Position numbers and translations under genes: made by a program | DNA from: Adiantum capillus-veneris | Taxonomy: Eukaryota; Streptophyta; Polypodiopsida; Polypodiales; Pteridaceae | Assembly: GCA_014529385.2 (NCBI GenBank) | Contig: CM043957.1 | Location: 87,892,381-87,956,380, forward strand | DNA: 64,000 nucleotides | Direction of reading: 5' to 3' | Shown here: positions 34,019-44,400 of the stretch, piece after piece | Numbering within the stretch: position 1 is the stretch's first letter | How the letters are laid out: every line of letters starts with the position of its first letter | The notes under the pieces: model-generated | Database searches by the model: none | The model's input: the letters and a program-made list of their open reading frames with translations, nothing else | Told to the model about the DNA's origin: nothing

Positions 34019-34708
34019 GAGCCTCATACACGACATTAAGAAATGGTTCGCGAAATGGAATGTAGAGGCATATGTGGACATGCTTATTGAGGAGGGCAAG
34101 GAGGGAGAACACATGCTGAATTTTGAAATTGCATTACTAAATAGCCTCCACACCAAGTGGAAGACAACGCAACACCGCTCGAAATTTGAATACTTGCAAG
34201 CATGTCAACACAAAGTATTGGGAAGGCTATAGCACAAACCCAATGGAAGCTCAGGCCCACATACGAACACCCATGCCCCACATGGCACGAAGAGCCATCT
34301 CTTTGATGCGCACAAGGTCACATATGCTCAAAATAGAAACAGAGGGCTGGCTGAAAATTGATGCTTCTAAACGGATATGCACATCATGTACAATGCAAGC
34401 TCCCGAAGATGAAGCACATGTGACATTGGAATGCCCAGAATACGCTCACATCCGGGCTAACTTTCAACCACTTCTAAGCGGTTGCTCTACCTTTGCGGAC
34501 CTATTATCCAAGACAGACCCCTCCCCTACAGCTCTCGGCACATACCTCACCCGCATACTTGAGCATAAAAAGACACTCATAGGAACACAAAAAGAGAATA
34601 ACACACACCATACACCCCCGTGAGGGGAGACTATGTATCACTTTGAGGTCCCATGGGTCATTTCTGGCCCCCCGCGGACGTTAATACCAAATCAAATCAA
34701 ATCAAATC
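34016..34708 (+). mobile_element. 5'-truncated LINE 3' end inserted in a CT tract
   Basis: The frames 34016-34232 and 34186-34623 (one frameshift) encode the C-terminal part of a LINE protein with a cysteine/histidine motif, RICTSCTMQAPEDEAHVTLEC followed in the sequence by PEYAHIRANF, as found after the reverse transcriptase of many plant LINEs. After the stop at 34621 comes a short 3' untranslated part ending GACGTTAATACC and a tail of CAAAT repeats (34687-34708). The insertion split the CT tract of an LTR; the few bases TCTC on both sides could be target duplication but cannot be distinguished from the tract. Confidence 0.82.
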
Positions 34709-36269
34709 TCGCGTGCACTCTCGCATTGTATCAGCAACGAGCTTTTCATGGTCTTGAGACCATGTGCATCATCATCAGCATCAGGTTCTTCTCCCAACAG
34801 CAAGATCAGCCATCAATCCAAGCAGAAAAGGGATGGCACCAACACTTGTTCTCTGTTTTCAGCCTATCAGAGGTTGTGACCTTCACCACCCTCCCCAGAA
34901 TTCTGCACCGCTCCGGACCATGCCAGGAGCGTACGAGCACGCTGAAAATCGCTGGACAGCAGCATTTTCATCACCTCGCAATTGCATTTTTGGGTGGACA
35001 GCAGCCACATGGTTTGAGTTTTCAGAGGATGAGGTTACCTCCTGCCAGGACACCATCCGGTGGTGGTCCGTGCAGTCTCTCAATGACTGCTGCAGTACAC
35101 AGAATCTTCGACATCGGCTTGATCATCTACGGGCGTACGATCCTTGGGAGATCCATTCATCAGTCATTATTCGGCAGTTGCGCACTCCAGAGAGGGTGGT
35201 GACTTGTGGTTTGCTATGAACACACCTATGCACTCATCAGAGGAGTTCACACAAGATATGGCCATGCCCATGGCATATGGGATTCCAACATTCCCAGAGA
35301 AGACACCACCATTTTGGGTGGACAGACACTTACCACTTTACCTCGACACGTCAGATCACTTGCTTACATAGGAGCATCTACATGGACTTAGGGAGAGGAT
35401 CTTGGATCTCTTCTTGGACAGGTTCATTGCTTGGATCTACAGACTGGAGTGGGACTTCAGTGCTTTGGACTCTCTTGGAGAGTTTACCCGCAAGATGGCG
35501 CAGACAAATTGGTCTGGCCTTTCCTCTTCTCAGAGGTTATTCACAACACAAACTGCTCAATCTGGCTTCCCTTCTTCTACAGGATGATTACGGTGCAGAT
35601 AGCTTGGTTTGACCACACCTCTTCTCAAAGGCCCACAGCGCAGACTGTTGAGTCTGGCTTTCCCCTCATCTTGGATTACCCTACCTACTGTCAGGACACC
35701 ATCCAGTGGTGGTCCGTGCGGTCTATCAATGACTGCTGCAACTTACGGTACCTTCTACAGCGCAGACTGTTTAGTTTGGCTTTCCTTGTTTCAGAGGACG
35801 TTTACGACGCAGATTGCTACATCTCGCCCTGGAGTTTTACACAGCTTAGCCACCTGGCCACACTGGGTTGCAGGTTCATGCATTGATAGGCTTCTGGTCA
35901 TACTCATGACAGTTCCTGGGCTTCCCCATTTTCTCCAGACGGTTTGACTACAGACACCACAGATCCTATTGGGCAAGACACTTGCAGGTCTATTGGCACT
36001 TCTTTTACGACAAGGAGTTGTTTTCACACTCAGTTCAGGACCTTCACGCAGTATCTTCACCCTGTATCGGCGGAGTACAGCAGTAACGAAGTTTGCTACA
36101 CTGCTCGTGACGGCACTTTCCCATGGACATCTCTCGAAGATTGGGACACCCCAGACTGCTACTACAATCATGGAGTATCCTTCAATGGACATTGCAACAG
36201 ACATCTTCATCATTTGCCTCACATCTTCGGCTTCGTGCGGTTTGTTCAGCATTAGGTGCTCAGAGGGGG

Positions 36270-36541
36270 TGTTAGAGTTCACCACTGCTGTTTCACACAA
36301 ATCTAGGGCACTTCCTTGTACGGCAAGTGTCTCCGGGTTAGCCACCCATAGTCTAGGTTGTACCTTGTCCGGCCACCCGAGTTTGGGGCCGGCTGCCCAC
36401 TTGAGCTGGGCGCCCCCTTGGGCACTCCTAAATATGGGGCCAAGGGGTACCCATTTCATATAGACTGACACATTGTACACGTCTTATGCTCTGGTAGTCA
36501 GGGAGGCTGATCGCCCCCTCTCCCCCACACCAGCGTTTTGT

Positions 36542-36597
<56 letters not shown>

Positions 36598-36609
36598 GCA
36601 GCTCTCACA
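36270..36609 (+). repeat. 3' LTR of the small element
   Basis: 340 bp, TG...CA ends, with an internal CT tract (36544-36595). Followed by the duplication TGCCA. Confidence 0.9.
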
Positions 36610-36614
36610 TGCCA

Positions 36615-37267
36615 TAGCTTGAACACCCTGGCGTTTTTTGCCTAGCACCAACCATCGACCATAGTGTTTTTCCATCAGCCTACAGCCTCAGCCATTGGCG
36701 TTTTCAGCAGCCTATCCTTGCAGATCAGGACCAGTACCCAGCATTTTCAAGCCATAGCAGATTCCAGCCCTAGCGACAGTAAATTCAGCCTTCAGCCAAT
36801 CATCAGCACCAATGTTTTCAGATTTCAGCCTGTTTCCATCATCATCATCAGCACCCTTGACATCGACCATAGCAGATCGGCCCATAGCCTCGTTAAGTTG
36901 CAGTTTTCCCAAGCGTTTTGCATTTTCAACCCTTAGCCTCGCAGATTTAAGCATCAGTAGGAAGATCCCATCAGCATCTCAACATCTAGGACCATTGTAT
37001 CAGCATTTGTGCAATCTAAAGCAAATACCTCTCCAACGATAAGAGGGGAGGGCCTTGGAGAGGGGCTTGGGACCCCATCCGGTGTAAAGTCTTCTTCTCT
37101 CTCTATCACTCACAGCATCTTCACTCACTACCACACCTCTTTCTAGTCTATTGCACATCTCTCACATGAAGAAAAAGGAACTCTTTCATGCAGTAAAAGG
37201 AACCTTGAGTACGCACTGAGCACTCATCTTGAGCATTCACCATAAATCACTTCCGCTGCACATTGCA
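36615..37267 (+). repeat. Related LTR, right part
   Basis: This continues the LTR interrupted at 33672. It has repeated GCGTTTT...CAGCAG blocks, a pyrimidine tract TCTTCTCTCTCTATCACTC, GAGCACTCATCTTGAGC and the end CACTTCCGCTGCACATTGCA, all in the order seen in the 42-46 kb family. Confidence 0.72.
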
Positions 37268-37900
37268 CTCACGGAGGCAGTAACCATTTTATGGTGCAGA
37301 TGGCCAAGGAGCAGCCACAGATTCTAGAAACGGTCACTCAAGGGGACCACCACCATAGGAATCTTTCCCTACAGGGTATGATAACCCAGAAAATTTGTCT
37401 TGGATGAAGGACTTGAAGCCCCCAGCCTACGAAGGTGAAGATTGGAACGCAACAAAAAGACATAGTTAATATATTCTTGCATAAATGGACCGACACTCAC
37501 CATCTTAATCCACACCAAATACTGCACGTCTTAGAGAGACGACTTAAGCTTTGCAAGGAGGCATACAAGTGATGGGTGGCTATCCCACCAGCAAGAGAAC
37601 CCAAGACGTAGGTGCAATTTCAGCATATCTTTTGGAAAGAATTTTTGCCATACAATGAAGCAGATAAGAATTGGAAGGCATGGGACAACTGTTACATACA
37701 CAATTCTTCTCTAACAAGTTACATCAAGTATCGTGAGATTATTCTAAGCTGGATGGGATAGACGAGTTCCAGAAAGTTCGAGGCTTTCTCCATCCTTATA
37801 TCAAGGCTTCCATTACTCATTTGCATCCATGGACTCATTCATAGAAATTATGCAGGTCAGCTAGAAGCCGCTGTCTGAACTTCAATGTATTTATAATGCA
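37268..37900 (+). pseudogene. gag-like remnant downstream of the LTR
   Basis: Plus-strand translation with several frame changes gives MKDLKPPAYEGEDWNATK, then KWWVAIPPAREPKTWVQF-like and FWKEFLPYNEADKNWKAWDN strings, which resemble the capsid region of Ty3/gypsy gag. It follows the LTR end directly, as an internal region should, but no primer site is evident. It is too decayed to name further. Confidence 0.5.
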
Positions 37901-38282
37901 CAATTGTATTAGCATCTCTACCCCTTTCATCAAGATATAGACATATTATCCCAAAGTTTTCTACGACAAACATAGAGAAAAACCTGCTCAACTGACTTGA
38001 GTGAGTAGACAGACTTTAACAAGCCTTCAAACCATTACCCTTGCTCAGATGCCCCTTTCCTCACATTCAACAATTCTCTCTGGTCTCACCTACTCAAGTC
38101 CTAAAGTTTCGACACAGAATACCCAGTAAGTTTAAGAAAAATAGAGAGTTGGCTTCAAGCTAAACTTTGAAGAACTTTCAAGAACAGATCTCATCAAACA
38201 TTTGATTTTCATAAACTTTACAAAACAAGCTACCATAAGAAAATATACCAAAAAGATTCTAAAGAGGAGGATTTTTAGCCAC
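37901..38282. other. Intron 7 sequence of the oxidase gene (or flank)
   Basis: No element or exon recognised. If the gene is complete, this belongs to a very long intron 7. Confidence 0.4.
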
Positions 38283-38345
38283 CTTCCAGCTCAAAGACTT
38301 GTCCATTGTGCCTGCCGCATATGCCTCCAGGCCAGAGCCTTTTGA
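38283..38345 (-). CDS. GLO: Oxidase exon 7
   Basis: 63 bp, phase 0 at both ends, encoding [20 protein letters not shown] and a final Lys. Acceptor CTTGCAG, donor AAG|GTGGCT. The SKGSG sequence matches HAOX-type members of the family. Confidence 0.85.
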
Positions 38346-41300
38346 CTGCAAGATAGATACATATACAACTAAGTAACAGACAGCGAGAAATATCTCACCT
38401 ATATAGAGTGACCATTAGACAGAGTTCTGGTGTGATCAAGCTCTAGAGCAATATAATGAAATGGAACATTCAGTGGCAGGCCATATATAGAGTGACCATT
38501 AGACAGAGTTCTGGTGTGATTAAGCTCTAGAGCAATATATGAAGTGGAACATTCAGGGGCAGGCCATGGTGTACCTTAGCTATTCTGATCCAATGCTGAT
38601 CATTTGGATGGCCCAAAATAAGGATACAAGCTGGGATCAGGATTCCAACAACCACACATACACAGCTTGGAAAAAAAGAAGTTCAAGAGCACAATGCAGT
38701 GTAATACTTGATGTCAATGTGCACGATAAGATAGCCCTTGAGTGTAGGGCCGTCTTGATTGTGTTCACACACATCACTCTGTAATAGGATAAGAGGTCTC
38801 CCCAGACCAGTGATGCAATGAACATAAACTGGTACTCATAAATGAGTGTGCCAGTCTCAATGGGAGTAAGCCCAAAGCTTTGCAAAAATACAAAGCGAAG
38901 CCATTGTGAAAATGTATGCATGTGTGTAGGTACAGACACAGAGACATGTAAGCAAATTTTATGTGCGCGCATGCGCATGCGTGCAAGAATTACCAAAAAA
39001 CTCTGTGCGCACGCGTGAATGTGTGTGTGAATGTGTGCGTGTGTTATAAAATGGGTATATTTAAGAGGCTAATGTTCGATTCTAGTGTCCTCCATGGCCA
39101 AGTGTTGCAGGACCTAGTGTTCAAAATGTTATGCTAGTAAATTTTGGCTCAAACTCATACATATATTCATACATCCATATACACTTTTTAATATAGAGAC
39201 GCAGCTACAAGCTCGTGCGCGCACACGTACATACAATATATTATGTGCTTGTGTGTTTGTATATGTATGTACATGTATGCAACGTGCACACACATACACA
39301 TGAACAAGCACACATTGAGCAAGTGAAGTTTAAGCTAGTAAATTTTGGCTCAAACTCATACATACATTCATACATTCATATACACTTATAAACATAGAAA
39401 CGCAGCTGCAAGCGCGCGCGCACACGCACACACATACAATATATTATGTGCTTGTGTGTTTGCATATGTATGTATGTGTATGCTCGTGCACACACACAAT
39501 CACACAAACAAGCACACATTGAGCGAGTGAATTATATGTAAATCTGGTTTTTGTAAGAAGGTTGATCACCTTATCCAATTGCACGGACAACAATCCATCA
39601 AGGTTCTTCATAGTCACATTGGGTGGCAATGTGAATCTGCAATAAAGTTAGCCTGTTAAATGTATCAAGCTGTATACCAGATAATGCCAAAGTAAAATTA
39701 AATAAAATTCAATAGCATACAACCTGTTTCTTATGTCTGCCTCTCTACGTCCAAGTCTGGGGGTGTCCCCTGTGAGTACAATTGCTTTGTAGCCAGCCTT
39801 CTCCGCTCGTAGCACCAGTGTTTCAGCTATTTTTCTGTCCTTATACACCTGAACCAAAGCAAACCTGTTGCTATGAGCATGAACAGCACAAACAGAAACA
39901 TAGAACAAAGCTCTTCCATGCTAACCAATTATTCTAGAGATTCTTCATTTAGAAGGGCCTGCAGGCTGCCGTGTGTCCTCAAGTTTTACTCAGTAACCCG
40001 CCTCATATCCAAGAAGCCCAGCATTGGTGTAACACACATAATAAACCTATAGAATGTCCTCCCCAACAAAATCCTAGAGGCCTTTTGGTAGCCAAAAGGC
40101 ATATGACGCAAGCAACTTCCTTAAAACTAGGGAAAATTACCAAAATACCCCTCTAATTTCCAAATACCCCTCAAAGTTCAAGAATTCCCAAAATACCCCC
40201 AATATTTTGTCATAAATTCCCAAAATGCCCTTCAAATTTTCCAAAATTCCCAAAATAGTTGTGAGATTAAATTTCTCCAAAGATTAAAAAATCTGTAGCT
40301 TTTCATAAGAAGAATAATTGTCTATCAATACAAGGTGCTAAAACTAGAATATGGGTAATGTAGGCTTTGGAGATGAATTGCTTCATTATTTTTTTACATA
40401 GTTGCCTTATTTTGAGAGGTAATTTGTGACAAATTACATGCTAAGCACTCAAAAAAGGATCTTAATTGAGGGGTGTTTTGGTAATTTTCCCTTAAAACTA
40501 CAAAAGGACCTTTGAAATGTCAAAGCCCCATTGCCTCAATACATATGAGCCCAAGTATGTCAAAAAGTGAGGAGACTCCAGGAAAGAAGGGGATTTTTTT
40601 TTTGGGGTGGGCGGGGAGGGGGGAGGAGGTTTCCAAAGACAGGTAATGAGGAGGAGTTGACAACAAGAAGAAAAGGAGAACTGGCAATGGTTGTGAAGGC
40701 TGGGTAAGGAGAGAACACATGGACTGCTGGAGGGCTGGAGTTGCTCTGACAGCAGACAGCAAGGGCAGGAGTGAGGTAAACATGGGAGCAGGAAGCAGCA
40801 ACAAGAAGCTCCTGCAGAGTATATATTTGAATTAACTACTGTAAAAGATCTCAAAACTCACCTTTAAGGAACTCATTTATTTCAAAGTCAACCATGAATA
40901 ATAATTTGAACAATATGAAAATCTTCAGAAGATTGACAGGAGTCTTACATAAAGCTGAAAAAATTTCACGCCACAACCAGCTTCTGCAACTTCCTCTAGA
41001 CTGAAGGATGAGGAAAATGAAAGGGCCTGCAACACAGAAATGCCACTGCATTAAACCAGCAAGTAGACACCTGTACACCATCTGCATTTAGTTTGTCTTG
41101 AACAATTTCACAACCCTCTTTTTATTAAAAAAAACCCGAGCAAGCCTCGAGTCACGACCCTCTGCAACCAAACCAATCTAAAGACAAGCGCTGAAAATGC
41201 CATAGTCAAGATTGACGAGCCTCCACCAAAAGGAAACCCTGAACAGTCCAGAACCATTGAATTGGTCCAAAATAATCACAAAGCTCATTACATTGGACTA

Positions 41301-41368
41301 CCAGACAACAAAAGGACTTCGCCTTACCACAAACTTTACTACATCAGAGCGTTGGGCACCGGGCGGCT

Positions 41369-41403
<35 letters not shown>

Positions 41404-44400
41404 TTGTCGGGTTGTTTTGTTGTTGCCCTTGGCTGGGAATGACAAGACTTAAATGCAGAAAATCAACAAGACTACATTCTACAAAGAGACATACTCTCGG
41501 TAATCATTGAGGTAAAGGAGAAGCAAGCAAAGATTAGTTACTTTGAAGTCTTCATAGGGGACGTCAGTGGATAGCAGATGAGCTGGCCCCACTTCAACTC
41601 AAGAATAGATTGGCATAACCCATGAAAGTCACAGATGCCAGGATGAAAAGAAAATGGGCAGTCTATAGAACAGGGAGCTGACCCCACTTCAATTCAAGAA
41701 TAGATCAGCATAACCAATGAAAGTCAGAGATGCCAGGAAGAAAAGAAAATGGGCAGTCTATAGAACAGGGAAGGCTATTAAAGATTTCTGCACTACACCC
41801 CAAGAAAATGAGTAATAACACTTTGTTTGTAATATCATGACATCTCTTTTCTCTTGTTTATCAAGGGCGCCTATAAAAAGAGCCCCAAGGGCATGTGAGT
41901 GGGCTCACACCAAACAATTATAACCACAATGATTCATCAATATAAAAAGAAATACCGCGAAGGACGCCTGTTGAGGGGCCAATCTCTTTGAGTGGGAAAC
42001 TCCGCCCCACTTTTGTGTCAATCTTCACACAATATTCTCAAAGAGGAGAAGGTAGTCCACGGGTGTGTTTTGTCACATTGATTGGCCAAGGTACCTGTCA
42101 TGTGACACATCCAACCCTATGTGTCCGTGGACAAGCTACAACAGGACAAGGGTTCAGTTCAGTCAAGTCAGTCTAGAATAGAAAGTGATCTGGAACTTTC
42201 TTGAGTCTGTTCGCAGACCGTGCATATCCAGACACTTAGATTAGATGCATATCCTCTGGTTGCACACAGCATGACCATCAGATTCCAGTTAGATCCCATC
42301 ATTAGCATTTTTACAGTGCATAGACCTATTTTCCCTATTTTTGACATTTTTCACTTATTATTTGTAAGTGACTTTTGTTGGGAACTAGGTAGGGCAATTT
42401 TGCTAATAATATATAAGCAAACCAGAGTTAGCACTTTCTGGCAAAAGAGGCAGCAGGAGCACCTTGCTCAACAGGCAACTTCTCAGTAGGACCAGAACAA
42501 CATGGCCTAGCGTTTTTGCAACAGCATCAAGCTAGCGTTTTTGCAAGACAGATCAGCCTTGGCGTTTTTGCATTGCAGAGCAGCTTCGGCATTAGCAGAC
42601 ACAGCAGATCCACTTCACGACAGCAGATCAGCCCTAGCGTTAGTGGATTTCCTCCAGCAGCAGATTTACAACCCTAGAGTTAGCAGATTTCCTTCAGCGT
42701 TTTGCAGATTCACCGCGACGGAACATCAGATAGCATCAGCGTTTTCAGTTTTCAGCAGTCAGTACCCGCAGTAGAACCCCCGAACCTCGCAGATCTCACC
42801 TTCCCGCAGCATATCCTCGCCGCACGGTCAGATCCCGCGTAGTTTGCAAATTCAGCCCGGAAAACACAGATTTCAGCATCTGTGTTATCAGCGCGTCGTC
42901 GTTGCATCGTCGCCATCGACATCGTCACCGACATAGAGTCAGAATTCAGCAGATAAAGATTTGCAGATTTCAGCCATTAGCATTTTCAGATTCCAGCCCG
43001 TCTCCTCGTCATCGACATCGTCGGCAAGTCTAAGCATTGTAGAGATTTGTGCAATCAATAGTAGACCGCTCTCGCCATAGAGAGTGGGGCCTTCGGAGGA
43101 GGGTTTGACAACATTCTCGTGTCGTATTCTTCTCTCTCTATCTCTCAGTCTCAGTACCTTCATTCAGAGTGTTCACCACTTTGTTTATGTCCATTACACT
43201 CTCTCACTAAAGGAACGGAAGGCTCTTCCTTCCGTAAGTAAAAGGAACTCTTGAGCACAGTTCGGAGCACTCATCTTGAGCAAAGTTCAACATTCACTTC
43301 CGTTGCACCTTACATTGGTACCAGAGCTTTGGTAGTGTTCTGTATCACTCAAGGAAAGAACCACAAGAACCACATAAATTTTTTTCGCTTGTTGAGGTCG
43401 CACGTAACCAAAGTCCTCTTGGGTGTGTCGATTCCTAATCGTGTTTTTGAAGAGTGACAGGAAACCCAAGAAAGAAGGCTTGTCCAGCCTCCCCTTGTGC
43501 CTCTTTTCACTCATTGAGATCGGACCGTGCACTTAGCGGCCGGCCAATCGACGTGAGGAGGGAAAAAGCAACCTTGGTGTGAGCGCAAGGCCGCCAAGGG
43601 GTGTGCCCGCGGAAAAGAGCAGAACTCGGGTGAAGAGAAGATCCTTCTCTAGCACACATTGCAAGTAAAAGAAAAACCTCAAGACCCGCAAGAACCTCAA
43701 GAACTCAAGAACCCCAAGAACCAAGGCCACCAGGAACCCAAGTTCCTAGTGAACTTAAGAACCCAAGAACCCACAAGAACCCAAGACTTCAGTGGATGGT
43801 CATCACTCAAAGCGGAATGGATACTTCGCTTGGAGGTGATGAGCATGAGAGAGGTGAAGAAGAATTTTCCCCACCAGGAGGTTTTTCCAACCCTCCCCCT
43901 TCCCCATCTACGACAAGGATTGCACTAACTCCTACGGCAGCTTTCGGCAAGATGATGATAAACAAAAGTTAGAACGCAAAGTAAGAAATGCAGGATGAAA
44001 AGCTGAAATAGAGCGTGCACACGAAGAAAGAATGGCAGCCATAGATCGTGAGAACAAAGCAAGACGAGCAGAATTTGATCGCGAGAACAAAGCAAAAACA
44101 GAAAAGAGCGACCAACACATGAAAGAGTTCTTGCGACTCTTTTCTATTGTACAGACGCAGTTTGAACAGAATCAGGAGGAGGAGACTCTCTCCATCCCTT
44201 CTTCTCCAAAGCATGACACAGGATTTGCATGATGATTTGAATGACAAGCATGATGATCAAGATGTGATTTCTCACAAGCATGATGATTTGCATGATGATC
44301 AAGATGTGATTTCTCACAAGCATGATGCTTTGTATGATCAAGACGTGATTGTTCACAAGGATGATGTGTTAGTTGATACTTTTTCTAGCAAAGCTAACCT

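Larger units (their letters stand above)
33673..34725 (+). repeat. 5' LTR of the small element, interrupted by a LINE
   Basis: 33673-34015 matches 36270-36595 (both end in a CT tract). The last 17 bases (about 34709-34725, TCGCGTGCACTCTCGCA) match the end of the 3' LTR. Everything between is LINE sequence. Confidence 0.85.
33673..36609 (+). mobile_element. Small non-autonomous LTR element with 5-bp duplication
   Basis: The LTR at 36270-36609 starts TGTTAGAGTTCACC and ends CTCTCACA. The same sequence starts at 33673. The bases TGCCA flank both ends (33668-33672 and 36610-36614). The 3' LTR is preceded by the purine tract CTCAGAGGGGG. The 5' LTR is split by a LINE fragment inside its CT tract and resumes at 34709-34725, followed by a degenerate primer site TTGTATCAGCAACGAGC. 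The internal 1.5 kb has no retroelement protein and contains a duplicated 54-bp block (35043-35096 and 35689-35744). Confidence 0.9.

Noticed and set aside
35791-36480. 229-codon minus-strand frame
   Set aside because: It crosses from the interior into the 3' LTR of the small element and has no family features; the LTR part recurs at 33673.
38637-38996. Minus-strand frame as the next oxidase exon
   Set aside because: Its translation has no oxidase features and it lies between exons 6 and 7, which already join in phase.
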